DNA of 64,000 bases from Brachycybe producta (GCA_036925085.1 JAUPFP010000008.1:6178277-6242276), one strand, 5' to 3'. Shown: positions 1 to 11,005, numbered from the stretch's first letter. Notes: generated by a model from the letters alone, not told the origin. A program made the numbers and translations.

Positions 1-956
1 ATATTTCAATTCTTGTCAGTCTTATCGCAACAATCAGACTAAAAAGAAGGTGCAATTATGTGTTTCTTAATCCAAGTTAAATTTATCTTAGGAATAAGTT
101 CTCAATTATTTTATTTATTGAATATTTATCATTCTTTTTAATTGCTAGGGTTTTTTTAAAAAAAAAACTGATCAGTTTTCGACAAATAAATTTATTTGTA
201 TTTTTCATTTAAATTTTTCGCCCATAAACATATTTGCTCGTGTGTTTGAATTTTTAATTTCTTACTAATGCAGTCAAAGTGAAATTGAGAAAAATTATGT
301 ATTGTCCATTATGAATGTGTTTCATTTTGATGCATTTGTTTTTTGTCCATGTATACTTGTAATTTATTGTTTTATAAAAATAAACTTAAAAATTAAAAAA
401 AAAACATGTTGACTTTCATGTTACACTGAGTTTTCAGAATAAAACATCAAAGAACAAAAAATCCAAAAGAAATATTTAAAAACCAATGGTGGATTACGAA
501 ACTGTATACTTTTAACTATATATTTTGAGAAAATTTCACGATAATCATGCGAGTAATTTATGAGAAAATAGCAAAATAACTGACCAATGCAACGAATTTC
601 CCATAGACTTCTATGTTAAACTTTAGTCTGCTTTCCTATGCCTTTGGCCTAGTGCTACTTAAAGCGCTGTTTAGATATACGTCTCATAGATGGCGCTATT
701 GTAGTTGTGAACTTGTCTTAAAACCGGTTCTTTGCAAGTAGTCGATGAAAATCAATTGTTTTCCTAGAAAAAATAAATAAACTATATACTCTACATGTAG
801 GTATCTCAACTCTATGTTAAAAGAAAACATCATGGATGAGCTTTAATAATTTATAATTATTCTATAATCATCTCACCTCACTTTATATTTCTCAAACTGA
901 ATATTCTATCTTTGAAGTGAAAAATGAAGATAAACTTGAATGTGTTTTAGAAACTA
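1..956. other. AT-rich non-coding DNA, no gene seen
   Basis: No long open frame, splice-flanked exon or RNA gene is visible on either strand. The stretch is A/T-rich with several poly-A/T runs. An AATAAA-like signal near 380 could belong to a gene lying off the left edge, but nothing coding supports that. Confidence 0.5.
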
Positions 957-1121
957 GAAGGGTATCTCAATTACTTAAGGTTATTTTCATGTTAATAACT
1001 TTCAAAATAAACTTTTTATGTCAAGATATTTTTTTTATTTTTTGTATATAAAATATTAAAAAGTTTATTTTGAAAGATATTATCAACATAAAAATACATT
1101 TTAAGTGATTGAGCTCCCTTC
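957..1121. repeat. Long terminal inverted repeat (MITE-like)
   Basis: The left arm starts GAAGGGTATCTCAATTACTT. The right arm, ending at 1121, reads as its reverse complement with a few differences for about 63 bases. The arms flank an AT-rich loop of about 35 bases. There is no coding capacity, and no clear target duplication was found, so the transposon family is open. Confidence 0.6.
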
Positions 1122-1289
1122 AAGTTTTTAAACACTTTTTTTTTTCTTAATTTTTGCTTTTCTGAAAAACGATATTCAGAGTTCTAAAATCAGTTAGTTG
1201 TAAACCATCTTAACTCTTTTCCATGCATATACATGTAATTATTCATTTTACGGTATTTCATGGAAAATGAAAATTACTTTAGCTTTGAG

Positions 1290-1485
1290 ACAGGCATATG
1301 TAGACAGCTTTAGAATTTCTTTGGCTCTGCCCTTTTATGAGCGTCAGACCAAATATCAACCAATTAGAAATAAAAAGGTCGAGGTGACATCAGACCCCAG
1401 TAACAAACCAATTAGAAATTGATGACGCTCATAAAAGTAAAAGGGTGGAGCCAAAGAAATTCTGAAGCTGTCTACAGATGCCTGT
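1290..1485. mobile_element. hAT-type MITE with 8-bp target duplication
   Basis: The termini are ACAGGCAT and ATGCCTGT. The inverted repeats extend about 60 bases, through a block reading TTTCTTTGGCTC. The direct repeat GCTTTGAG lies at 1282-1289 and again at 1486-1493, giving a perfect 8-bp target duplication. Eight bases is the hAT superfamily signature. The 196-bp element encodes nothing and must have moved with a transposase in trans. A related element lies at 3297-3503 and another at 46527-46668. Confidence 0.85.
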
Positions 1486-1967
1486 GCTTTGAGTAACAAG
1501 TTGTGCCATCTATTGGTTACGCTCTACTTTGTTACGGAATATATTTTATTGCCAGAGCTTTTAGTTGAGCTACCTCTATTTATATACATATCTTTGTTCC
1601 CATAAATGTCAGTTTCATAACGACTGAAATTGACAGAATAGAGAGGTATAGAATTTCATAATTCAGAAGCGAGAAATTAAAGAAATTCTTTTGTAAGTTT
1701 ATCATGTGATTTTATTTTTGTAATAACTGATTATACTTTCAATTTTATAATATAGGTTTATTTGTAAGCGTTCTTGTAACAAATACAAGCAGAACCCACG
1801 ACCCCCAATTAAATGAGATCCACATACTCGTTTATCAACACTTGAGAAGCACGTGTGTGCCGTGCCGTGCCGTCGGAAATATTATTAATGAGTCGGAAAT
1901 ATTAATTAGATGCCTGTCTTTTATTTATTTTATTTTTTGACAGTTTGAAATTTTAAACTTTGAAATT
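1486..1967. other. Non-coding spacer before the Tigger remnant
   Basis: No gene is seen. The last 100 bases contain GTGCCGTGCCGTGCCGTCGG-type short repeats and a duplicated GTCGGAAATATTA motif. The left terminus of the adjacent pogo/Tigger copy should lie here, but I could not identify it. Confidence 0.4.
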
Positions 1968-3281
1968 ATGCCTTCAATAATGTCTGGAAAGAGGAAAGGT
2001 GTTGCTCAGTTTTCATCTAAAAAGAGGAAAAGTGTTCCTCTGAATTTATCTAAAAAGAAAAAGCCAAGAAAAACCATTACATTGGAAGTTAAGCTTAAAA
2101 TATTGAATGAACGCGAGTCGGGAATGAAAGTGAATGAAATCGCAGACAAATTCAAATTGTCGCAGTCAACCGTGAGCACAATTTTGAAAAATAAGGACAA
2201 ATATTTTAATGAAGTGAATAATGGTAGACCACTGCAGTCGAAGTTGATAAGAAAAACAAAAGGACGTATTCCTGAAGTCGAAAACCTTTCAATTTCATAT
2301 ATTAATCATCAAACACAAACTGTTCATATGCTTCTAAACCAAGCCACAATTTCTGCAAAGTCGTTGCCTCTGTTTGAAAGTATTAAGAAGCAACACGTCG
2401 AGACAACAAAAGATGAAACATGTAATGCAAACAAAAACACTCAAAGGATTTAGTAAAGACAACTCTTCGAGTGATTTGGAAATCCAATGCTAGAGCTTGG
2501 ATGACTGTAACAATTTTTGAACATTGACTTTTTCAGGATTTGTGAACGTTATAGAAAATTCTCATAGAAAAGGGCGACGAAAACCGTACTTGAAATCGCA
2601 AATGAGAATGGCATTTTGAAGTATATCTCCTGAAGACATGGTTGAATTGTTATACGCTCATGAAGAAAGTTCTACCAATAAAGATTTTATTAAAATCATA
2701 AAACAAGAAGTCATTCAAGAAGAAGTTTAAGAAGTTGCCACTTCCTCGAAATCAAGGGGCACATGGAACAGCATTGTAAATTTTACCAGATGATTTCCAC
2801 ACAAATTTTAAACGCAGTTCGAAGTGCCTCTCCGCAATAAGGAATAGCTATGGCTATATTTTTCGTCCAAAATTCACTGAATTTGTTATTTTATAAAGCT
2901 ACTACAGCCAGTTCTTGCTCAACCCAAAGCCGGGAACAAGTCTCAACTGCCTCCTTCCAATCACACCATACACGTTCTACGTGCTCAACTTTTAGATTTA
3001 ATTTAATTTGATTTTGAATTGCTTTGTTTTTTTTGTTTTGTTTTTTTTGTATGGCAACAACAGTAATAATTTGTACATAAACGCATATATTGTTCATTTA
3101 TTTTCTTTGTCTTACAGTTCGTTTATTTTATGATCTGAAATAAGATTTTAGGAACAGAACCTCAATTTATAATATTACGAATATAGGAACGAAGGGTTCG
3201 ACTTACGAGTGTGATGGTTTGATTTAAGATCAACGGTTGTTCAGAAACGAATTAGGCCCGTACGAGCGGGGAAGTCTACTG
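1968..3281 (+). mobile_element. Pogo/Tigger-type DNA transposon, internally deleted
   Basis: The open frame at 1968-2453 encodes 161 residues. A basic N-terminus is followed by a CENP-B/psq helix-turn-helix (about residues 34-85, motif ITLEVKLKILNERESG, then VNEIADKFKLSQSTVSTI) and part of the second CENP-B-type HTH (about 95-150). The DDE catalytic core is missing. At about 2620-2730 a short stretch reads SPEDMVELLYAHEESSTNKD, matching the region after the DDE core in Tigger proteins. The segment 3180-3281 (TTCGACTTACGA... GGAAGTCTACTG) resembles a Tigger 3' terminal repeat. I infer a dead copy that lost most of its middle. The left terminus and the TA duplication were not found. Confidence 0.7.
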
Positions 3282-3296
3282 AACATAATTTTATTA

Positions 3297-3503
3297 TAAA
3301 GGCAGTTAGAAATCGGGGAGAACTTCAGTTGGCTCTGACCTTGTTATGACGATCGGCAACTTCTAATTGGTTGGTTATGTAGTCTGACGTCACATGCTCC
3401 GCCCTTTTCTACGTGGAACCACACAAAAAACCAATTAGAAGTTGCCGGTCGTCATAACAAGGGCGGAGCCAACTGAAGTTCTCCCCGATTTCTAACTGCC
3501 TGT
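3297..3503. mobile_element. hAT-type MITE, second copy
   Basis: Inverted repeats of about 65 bases end in AAAGGCAGTTAG on the left and CTAACTGCCTGT on the right, with CGGGGAGAACTTCAGTTGGC in each arm. TTTTATTA occurs at 3289-3296 and again at 3504-3511, consistent with an 8-bp target duplication, although the boundary is ambiguous by one or two A/T bases. The plan matches the element at 1290-1485: ACAGGC-type ends, a GGCTCTG-CCTT block and a central CCAATTAGAA. Confidence 0.75.
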
Positions 3504-3779
3504 TTTTATTATTCGCTTAAGAGCCTAGACATTCCAGCACGTGCACGTGTTGCAGAACACCATAATAATTGAGTTTTAAACAATGGATTGAAGTTGAAAT
3601 CACTTCTTTAATGTTGTAGCACAGTATTAAAGTCACTTGGGTTTTTATTTTTGCAGAATTTTGAATTATGCTAACAAGAAAATAATTAAGTTTTGGTAGA
3701 ATACCGTATTAATTATTTGCCCTTTTCCTTCTTTGTTTATTTCTAGAGCGACGTATTATTTAAACATAATTAAACTGAA

Positions 3780-5488
3780 ATGGCTGAAAACTCAGTATTT
3801 TTGATCATGATTGCAGGGCAGATTGAAACAGCTGAGGTAACTAGTTAATTAATTAATTTAGAATTCAATTAAGTTAATAATGCAAGCAAACAAAGCTCTT
3901 TAGACATAATTTTTCATTGTAATTTATTCAGTTTCCTGAATTTGATGACATCTACTGTAAATATGGATTTGTTTTTGGTCCTGACTGGACGATTACATCA
4001 GTAAGTGGTCACAAAAGCAACAATAAACAATGAAATATTGTTGTTTTTAGAGTCATAAACTAGAATGTAACTTTTAACTATTATTGTAGGGTCTAGAGGA
4101 AGGTATGTCGCAAATCACAAAGAAAAGTTTAGATGAAAGGCGATTGTTTACTTGGAATTTTCCCATTGAAATTACATTCAAGAGTTCAAATCCATTCGGC
4201 TGTAAGTTTTATTATATTCATCTCATATCTACTCTGTCTGAAACACATATATCAAGGTGGATTCAAAATTATAACAAATTGTATAAAATGAAACAGGGCC
4301 ACAACTTGTGCTTAGTGTTTACGGCTTGGATGCTTTTGGTACAGATGTCGTGCGGGGTTACGGAGCTTGTCATATTCCAGTTGGTCCAGGACAGTAAGTA
4401 ATGCAACACTTACTTGAAAATGAGCCTAAAGCCCTAAACGAAATGGCTGTGATCAATTTTATCATAATAAAGAAGTAATTAAAAAAGAATGTTTGGAATT
4501 CATGTGATTGTCTTATAAAAGTAAAACATAAAAGGATTAAATATAAGGGATTAAAAACTCACAAACTAAACAAGTCTTAGCCTAATATTTGTTTATTAAC
4601 ATATTTTAAGATAAAATGTTTTTGTACTTCAATTTCAGATATAAGAAAAGGTTGCCTATGTTCGTACCTGAATCCAGTTCTAACTTACAGAAGCTAACAA
4701 GTTGGCTTACGGGCCGCAGACCTGAATTTATTGATTCCAAAGTGGTTGCTCAAGGGGAAGGTCGTGATGGTAAATTTATTAAAAAAAATTTCTTCTTTCG
4801 CGTGGTGTTAGAACCATTTTAGAATTCATATTAAAAGTTAAAAAAAAAGCAAGAAAAAATTCAAAGTTTGTCAGAAGAGGTAGAAAAAAAGTGTTTACAG
4901 GATTTTGCATGATAATGTCTTTAAAGATAATTTTATGATAATGTCACATATTGGCGTTAATAGACAGAAAATAGAATCGAGACCCTGGACGTGTGTTCTC
5001 GTGTTAAACCCAAATACTCTTGACAGTCGGGCACTTTGTGCCAGAGACCAAATTAACATCCTCCAACCCCAGTTAACTCCATAAATGGCTGCTAGTTGGA
5101 CAAAATGTGCTTTTCTCCGAAAACAGTGGATGCACTTTAGGGTGGAGATGAGATTATTCTTATGCAACCCTGTAACTCAAAGCATTGCTAGCCTCTACAT
5201 TTAACCGTCGTTATCTTGTGAGATTTTGATGTGGAATCGGACCAGATATACTGTATAACACACTACATTTTTTTATTAATACTAGTGTTGTAGGTATTTC
5301 AAATTATAAACGGTGTATTTGTTCTTTATATTTTTTTAGTAACTCGAGTACGAACCCAAGGTTTTGTGACAGTTTCATTCAATGTGATCACCAAAGATCT
5401 GAAGAGTGCTGGGTATAGCAGTATCTCGCAGCACGCTACCATGCCGACTACAACCTTGGAAGTAATTCACTCGCATGATCCACTATGA
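3780..5488 (+). CDS. B9D1: B9 domain-containing protein 1 (B9D1), six exons
   Basis: This is a ciliary transition-zone protein of the MKS/B9 complex, which gates entry into the cilium. Exons are 3780-3836, 3932-4000, 4090-4201, 4297-4393, 4639-4769 and 5340-5488. All introns are GT-AG and the phases join without a break to give 204 residues, the length of human B9D1. The protein is one B9 (C2-like) domain. Recognised blocks include [19 protein letters not shown] (residues 20-38), [42 protein letters not shown] and [10 protein letters not shown], followed by [18 protein letters not shown] near the C-terminus. The chosen ATG begins [19 protein letters not shown], matching the start of vertebrate homologues. 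No promoter or poly-A signal could be assigned with confidence; an AATAAA lies far downstream at 6074. The gene looks intact and is unrelated in function to its neighbours. Confidence 0.96.
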
Positions 5489-7796
5489 GAAAAACTTTTA
5501 CACCTTAGTCTGAATCTTGAGGCGAACATTGCTCATTTTTACATGCAGTTTATTTTCAATGAAATATTTTGAAATTGTTTTGTAAAATTTGAATTTATGG
5601 TTTACTGTATTCTTCTTTAAATTTGAAGTGGAACCCTCTTAACAAGATTTCCCCATACACTTTGTTTATTGAGTACTCTTGAATACGGTTTTTCTATATT
5701 TCAAAATTGTTCATAGTTTTCTAAGTGCCAAGTTTCCTTTTCGAATTTGTCGATACAAGGTTCTGTTTCTTTAGACATGGAAACTGTACCGAAAATCGCA
5801 ACACACCAACTGATAGGATGTTGCAGCTCTTTGTACTATGATAGCTCAACATTACTCATATAGCCACATTTACACAGTGGCACATACAAAATAAGAAACT
5901 TTGCCAAAAATCTTCCACAATACTTTGTATTACAGTTTTTGTAAAATCATTCAAATTTTCATCTTATTACTTTATACATCTAATACAAAAACAATATAAA
6001 CAAATATCAATATTGTTCATCAATATAGAAAAATTACTATACATCGAATTGTATTCATTAGTATGTATTTATTAATAAAAAAAACTGATGTATACAGAAT
6101 GTTTAAAATTGAAGTGCTTTTAGTCTAGAACTCCTCTTGGAAGAACTGTTTGTATTCATTACAATCAATTGGAAAGGATAAGCGCTAATTAAATTTTCTA
6201 TAATTTACAAACGCGAAAAGAACTGAAGTGCTAATCTGAATATTTTTTTGAAAATTTGCTTATAAAGTCATAAATTTCATTTATTTATTTAAAACACTTT
6301 TTGTTAAAAAAAATTCTTCAAAGGGTTTCTTAAACATGTTTTGATTTTGTATTTTTTGTTATTACAACTGTTGGTTATCACCATTTCATTAGTTATTGTG
6401 TTTTTGCTATATACAATAAAACTTCTTTATAATGTTTCCGTTTATAATGATTTCCCGGTTATAGCGCTCTTTATGAGATATTGCCTGGTTATAACGCGTT
6501 TTGTTTTTGTACCCAAGAGGAGCGTTAATATATTTCAGTGTATTTCTTATTTGCAAGTAATTAACATTTTGGCCTCAGTAATGTATATACATGTATATAT
6601 ATGCCAAAATATAATAATTTTTTTATGCTGATGTTGAAATTTAATTTTAATTAGGATGATTAAAGTTAAGTATAATTATTAAATGATTAGCAAAATTTAT
6701 GACTATTAAAGTTATTTATAACTTGGAGTTATATAACTTGAAGTTCCCGGATTTTCTGACTTAAATATAAGGTGGCGGAGGTAAAACGTCCCAACTCCCC
6801 AAAATTATCGCAAGTTGATAAGTTTAACTAGCTTGAGATAGTTAACGAATGTAAACTGTATTGATTTGTGAAATGAAGTTCAAAAAAAGTCTTTTCGAGA
6901 GATAAAAAAGTAACACTTTTGCAATGAAGCGATTCAAGCATTGTCAATAATAATAATAATAATAATAGGCACTTTGTTCTTTTTGTTTTTTGTTACTAAG
7001 CTTCTTATTTGTAAATTGTATCAAATATTTTAATTACAAAATATCTTGACGAGAGTGTTTTTATGTCAGTTTAAATTATTAAGTACTGTAGGATTAATAA
7101 AACACGTTATAAAGAAATTTAAATTTTGTTTAACACAAGGATAGAAAAAGTTGTCCACACGATAAAACATTTTTTTAAGTTACAACAAAATTATCACAAA
7201 TAAGAAAAAAATCTTTACTAATAGCACATTTTAAGGACAATGCTTCCTCTTGCTACATAGGCTTTTTTAAACGTAATTTTTATCAATTGTTGACCAAAAA
7301 AGCTTTATATATTTTTCTTTTCAATCAAACTAATTAAAATCTATTATCTGGTTGACTAAAATAAGAAATTCCCACAATACTAGTTGCATAAATATTTACG
7401 GTAAAAAATCGGTAATAAATCCACCATAAACTTTGAAATCTACATTTTAATAAGATTTACAGTGGAAATATGGAAATACTAATACATAACTTAATTCCTT
7501 TATTTCATTTTATGATTTTTAGTATAGCTAGACTAAAAAAAATAAAATGTTGTTATAATAATAATTATCTACCTCAAAATAAATATCTCGCACCAAACCC
7601 ATTTATACAATTGTATGAGCGAGTTAATTAACTGACCAACAAACGTGTCTAAAATTATAAAATGTCAACTTGTCAACTTGTTAAAAAAGAAATTGAAAAA
7701 AAATGCACTAAAATGAAAACTGGTTTATCGACACATCATGTTTGCCTAATGCACAATTTACATGTTAATTGAAACAGCACTTTCTTTTTTATTGGT
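5489..7796. other. AT-rich intergenic spacer
   Basis: No convincing gene is present. It contains the 3' flank of B9D1 (first clear AATAAA at 6074-6079), a short (AAT)n microsatellite at about 6946-6967 and many A/T runs. Open frames here are short, low-complexity and hydrophobic because of base composition. Confidence 0.5.
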
Positions 7797-7856
7797 CAAG
7801 TCTTGGAAATATGCTAGTTATATTTTACTATTTAACTAGCATATTTCCAAAACTTG
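7797..7856. repeat. Near-perfect hairpin next to the LINE
   Basis: The arm CAAGTCTTGGAAATATGCTA is followed, after a short AT loop, by its reverse complement ending at 7856 with about one mismatch. It abuts the 5' edge of the LINE fragment. It could be a small foldback element or a product of LINE insertion. Confidence 0.6.
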
Positions 7857-7865
7857 AAATTTGGA

Positions 7866-8995
7866 AATAATTGGAAATTTGGAAACAAAGGGTTGTTGCA
7901 GGTGGGTCTGAATCTGACTGGATAGGGGTTACATCAGGGGTTCCTCAGGGTAGTGTGTTGGGTCCGCTTCTGTTTCTTTTATATATCAATGACCTCAGCA
8001 GTCAAGTTAGCAGCAATTGCCGGCTATTTGCAGATGATACAATAATTTATCGTGAGGTTACCTCTGACAATGATTGCCATATTATTGATAGTGACTTGAA
8101 AGTAATAGAGGCATGGTGTTCTAAATGGCAACTTCAACTTAATAAGGGAAAATGTTGTGTAATGAGGGTAGCTAGGGGAAGGAATCCAATAATATTTCCA
8201 TATAGAATAGGGGCCATTCCACTTAATAACGTAGATTCTTATAAATATTTGGGGTAACGATTACAGCTAAACTTTCTTGGAAGCTGCATGTCGAACAGAT
8301 TATTTCCAAGTCTATGCAGATGCTTAGGTTTAGTCAACGCGTTCTAAGAAGGTGTCCCAGGGAGGTAAAATGTATAGCATATCAATCATTAGTACGTCCC
8401 CATCTAGAATATTGCAGCTCCGTGTGGAATCCCCACACTGAAGACTTAGCTCACTCTATAGAAATGGTCCAACGCAGGGCTGCTAGGTTTGTTTGTGGCA
8501 AATATGGATATGCCGACAGTGTAACTAAAATGCTTTCAGAGCTTGGTTGGGATAGTTTACTTGCAAGACGTTCAGATTTTAGTCTTAATATCTTTAATCG
8601 AATGCTAGAAGGCTCTTGCCCTAAACCTACTTCAAGTAAACTTTGCAGGGCATTATATTTGGGTAGGGGTGACCACTCTAACAAAGTTGGAAAGATTTTT
8701 GCACGAACAGATTCTTATTACTGGTCATTTGTCCCTAGGGCGATTCGACAATGGAACTCGCTTGCTGGGGATTTTGTGCAGGAAAAACGTATTTTATGGG
8801 AGTCATAATTTTGTTTTGTTTTGACAATGCATATATTTGCAGCATTAAAAAATATTGAAATTGTTGTTGGGTTTATATCAATGGGGTTTTATATTTTCTG
8901 GTTTTGACAATGCATTTTCTATGCTGCACTTGGACTCTTGTCCCTCTGCCATAGGCCTTTATGGCTGCTTGCAGAGTAATTTTTCAAATTCAAAT
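7866..8995 (+). mobile_element. 5'-truncated non-LTR retrotransposon (jockey/CR1-like LINE)
   Basis: It encodes the second half of a LINE reverse transcriptase. The first segment (to 8257) holds GVPQGSVLGPLLFLLYINDL, the FADD catalytic motif (usually YADD or FADD) and LNKGKC. The second segment (about 8260-8808) holds the thumb and C-terminal region with LVRPHLEYCSSVWNP and a final YYWSFVPRAIRQWNSL motif typical of jockey/CR1-group ORF2 tails. The two segments are in different frames: one base is missing in the run of Gs at about 8253-8256. The endonuclease and fingers regions are absent, as expected of a 5'-truncated copy. The 3' UTR includes CCATAGGCCTTTATGGCTGC, and the element ends in an AATTC-like tail near 8985-8995. 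Exact clade is uncertain. Confidence 0.85.
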
Positions 8996-9575
8996 AGAGT
9001 AAAACCACCGTAAACTATAAAAAGCTATTGTTTCAATATATATTCCAAGTATAATATACATAGAAAGGTCTTTGTAATTTCCCAAATAACAAAATTTTAA
9101 AATTAAATTTGCAAAAAATTAAGAAAATGCTCTAAAAACCCCAATTAATAATTGACAGACTCAAACAGTTGTTCGGACTGGACACCTACTGTACTTTGTA
9201 CAGCTAGTTCATTTACACAATTAAAAATTTTGCACTCTCGCGTTTTTTATTTTGTAATGTGAATTCGTGCATAATGGCAATTAATTCACTTTAGAGACCT
9301 TGAATGTTTGCCCAATTCGGACATACTGTACTATTCTATAAGATACTACAAATGTCTGCCAAAAATGTGAATAAAAGAAATTCTCAACAGTTTCAGTATT
9401 ACTGCAATTATCTTATTAAAATCTTATTAATTAACTCATAATCAATATTAATATTATCTTTTTCATTGCTTTCTTTAGCTTTCATCATTAAAAAACGTCA
9501 TATTTAGTGTGTGCATTGGATGTCATTAAATAAGAAACCTGTAATCACTAACAAAATTAACATTTTAATTAGCTT
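8996..9575. other. Left flank of the Polinton; paralogous to ABC upstream spacers
   Basis: There is no gene. From about 9040 the sequence aligns, with moderate divergence, to the spacer upstream of ABC copies C and D (about 50360-50947 and 61170-61727). Shared words include TAGAAAGGTCTTTGTAAT, AAATGTCTGCCAAAAA and AAAATTAAC followed by TTAGCTT. It is therefore the 5' part of the upstream region of ABC copy A, cut off from its gene by the Polinton. Confidence 0.7.
9570..9575. repeat. Polinton target-site duplication, left copy (TAGCTT)
   Basis: TAGCTT immediately precedes the AGT terminus at 9576 and is repeated exactly at 25989-25994 after the ACT terminus. Six bases is the standard Polinton duplication length. 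Confidence 0.95.
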
Positions 9576-9925
9576 AGTAGTATAGGAAAAGTCATTTCTG
9601 CACCACTTTTCTCCATAGACTACTATGGTGACCTCATTTCGAGCTCCACATTCCAATCTCCCATAGACTCTCATTGAGTCATTTCTGCACCACTCGTTTT
9701 AAGGCCAACCAGTTTATAAGCTATAGAGACATAGATATGTTATAATGCTTCATCATAAGAAAAAAAACTTTGACCCAGTTTTTTTTTGCTTCTCAGAGAA
9801 AGAAGTTTAAAACTTCTAGATGCCACCTACTGTGATGATAAAGAAACTTGTTTTCACGACTTTGTTTTGTATATAGAAGGTGAGAAGCTTTAATTCATAC
9901 TATGCATATATATATATGAAGGCCA
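9576..9925. repeat. Polinton left terminal inverted repeat
   Basis: The first 134 bases match the right end with about two differences. Beyond that, alignable blocks continue (the AACTTTGACCCAGTTTTTTT, ACTTGTTTTCACGA and TATATAGAAGGT words) to about 9900. It holds one unit of what is a multi-copy tandem array at the right end. Confidence 0.85.
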
Positions 9926-9984
9926 ACCACTTTTATACTTTTTAATGTTAGTTGTGCTTAGCTTTTACGAATAAGGTGTTCAAC

Positions 9985-10461
9985 ATGCAGGAATCTACTA
10001 AAATTGCCATTGATGTGTATCATATAGCCAAACAATCGCACGAAACCATGAATTCCAACTTTTCACGAACAATTTACAAACTCGCCGAACAAGCTCGAAA
10101 TAAGGATATTCAAGCTTTCGAATCCATAGCAACAACTTTAAAAACTGTGTCACATTTGAACCAAGAATTAACCTTCTTGTTGGACGAAATTTATCGAGGA
10201 TCACCATCATTCGGTAAAATTATAGTGACTTACGCACTCGTCCTCCAACTGGCAAGATCCGGATTCGAGGAAGCAACGGCAGTGCATATTGGTGAATACG
10301 TGTTCAAGTCATCGGCATCGTGGCTTCGAGATAATGGATCATGGGCTGCGATGCAGGATGTCTACGCAACACCTACCAACACTCCGAGTAACGTTATTCA
10401 TGTGGTTCCGCAATTACTGATGATTAGCACTTTGTTATATTTATTAATACGAATGCAATAA
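9985..10461 (+). CDS. Bcl-2 family apoptosis regulator (Polinton cargo)
   Basis: The ORF gives 158 residues from the ATG at 9985. Residues 67-86 match a BH1 region (DEIYRGSPSFGKIIV, with SFGK where cellular proteins have NWGR). Residues 113-123 match BH2 (WLRDNGSWAAM, compare WIQENGGW in Bcl-2/Bcl-xL). The last 20 or so residues are a hydrophobic anchor (about 137-155) followed by a short basic tail, the usual mitochondrial/ER tail-anchor layout. An N-terminal helical region precedes BH1. Length and order fit a compact viral Bcl-2, which would bind pro-apoptotic partners at the outer mitochondrial membrane. It lies inside the inverted repeats and converges on the RING block, so it is cargo and not a host gene. 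Whether it is pro- or anti-apoptotic cannot be read from sequence; by analogy with viral homologues I infer anti-apoptotic. Confidence 0.8.
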   Translation: MQESTKIAIDVYHIAKQSHETMNSNFSRTIYKLAEQARNKDIQAFESIATTLKTVSHLNQELTFLLDEIYRGSPSFGKIIVTYALVLQLARSGFEEATAVHIGEYVFKSSASWLRDNGSWAAMQDVYATPTNTPSNVIHVVPQLLMISTLLYLLIRMQ

Positions 10462-10518
10462 AATGTTACATGCTCAAATTTTTTGCAGTATTGTTTCATT
10501 TCTTTATAATAACTCATG

Positions 10519-10604
10519 ACACTTCTGCATTCCACAGACCTCTGCCTGCTTAGGGATAGCAAACTTGGTATCCCAAGGCAGGCAGAGGTCTGTTGCAGAA
10601 GTGT
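10519..10604. terminator. Strong hairpin between two convergent Polinton genes
   Basis: ACACTTCTGCATTCC, ACAGACCTCTGCCTGC and GGGATA on the left pair with their reverse complements on the right, around a loop of about 7 bases. It sits in the gap between the end of the Bcl-2-like gene (10461) and the end of the RING block (10646), which are transcribed toward each other. A 3'-end or transcription-blocking role is inferred. It could instead be a small foldback insertion. Confidence 0.55.
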
Positions 10605-10645
10605 TCAATATATAAAAGAACTCCAGGTTTTATTTTAGATGATAT

Positions 10646-10918
10646 TCATTGAATTGGCAATAAGTCTGTTAAGGGCTGGTAAACATCAATTACATTTGAA
10701 ATGGGGTTTCTACACACTGGGCATAAAAAACTTTCCATTTCTAATAACGTTGTTGTACATGCCTTACAGGCAGCTTGATGCTTACAAGGGTCAAATACAA
10801 CCCGTGCACCCTTCACTAAACAAATAGTACAATATTTGATAGTGGCCGTTTCTTCATCATCGTAGGGTAGTAGTTTCTCCAGAAGTTCTTCTTTTCGGCT
10901 TACAGGTGGATTTCCCAT
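10646..10918 (-). CDS. IAP-type RING finger block (Polinton cargo)
   Basis: This minus-strand segment of about 90 residues holds a C3HC4 RING near its C-terminus. The pattern is CTIC, 11 residues, CKHQAAC, two residues, C, 11 residues, CPVC, close to the C-terminal RING of inhibitor-of-apoptosis proteins (CxxC, 11 residues, CxHxxxC). The upstream part (EELLEKLLPYDDEE) is acidic and leucine-rich. No BIR domain is visible. RING proteins of this type act as E3 ubiquitin ligases. The frame stays open a little upstream of 10918, and this may be the 3' exon of a gene that includes the minus-strand block at 11006-11260. It faces the Bcl-2-like gene tail to tail, suggesting a two-gene host-interaction module. 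The IAP connection rests on RING spacing only. Confidence 0.75.
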   Translation of the reverse strand: MGNPPVSRKEELLEKLLPYDDEETATIKYCTICLVKGARVVFDPCKHQAACKACTTTLLEMESFLCPVCRNPISNVIDVYQPLTDLLPIQ

Positions 10919-11005
10919 CAGCTGGAGGAGAATTTCACTATCGGTCGTGTCATCTGCAGTTGCAATTTCATTATTTTTTTTTAAATTTTTTTACGACCAA
11001 TCTAA

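Noticed and set aside
4895-5167. Minus-strand ORF of 90 codons in intron 5 of B9D1
   Set aside because: No domain or start context; random-looking sequence in an intron.
6341-6631. Hydrophobic 96-codon ORF downstream of B9D1
   Set aside because: T-rich sequence yields F, L, I and V codons; no conserved motif and no splice support.
10646-10827. Plus-strand ORF across the RING region
   Set aside because: It is the antisense shadow of the RING block, whose Cys/His pattern is clear on the minus strand.
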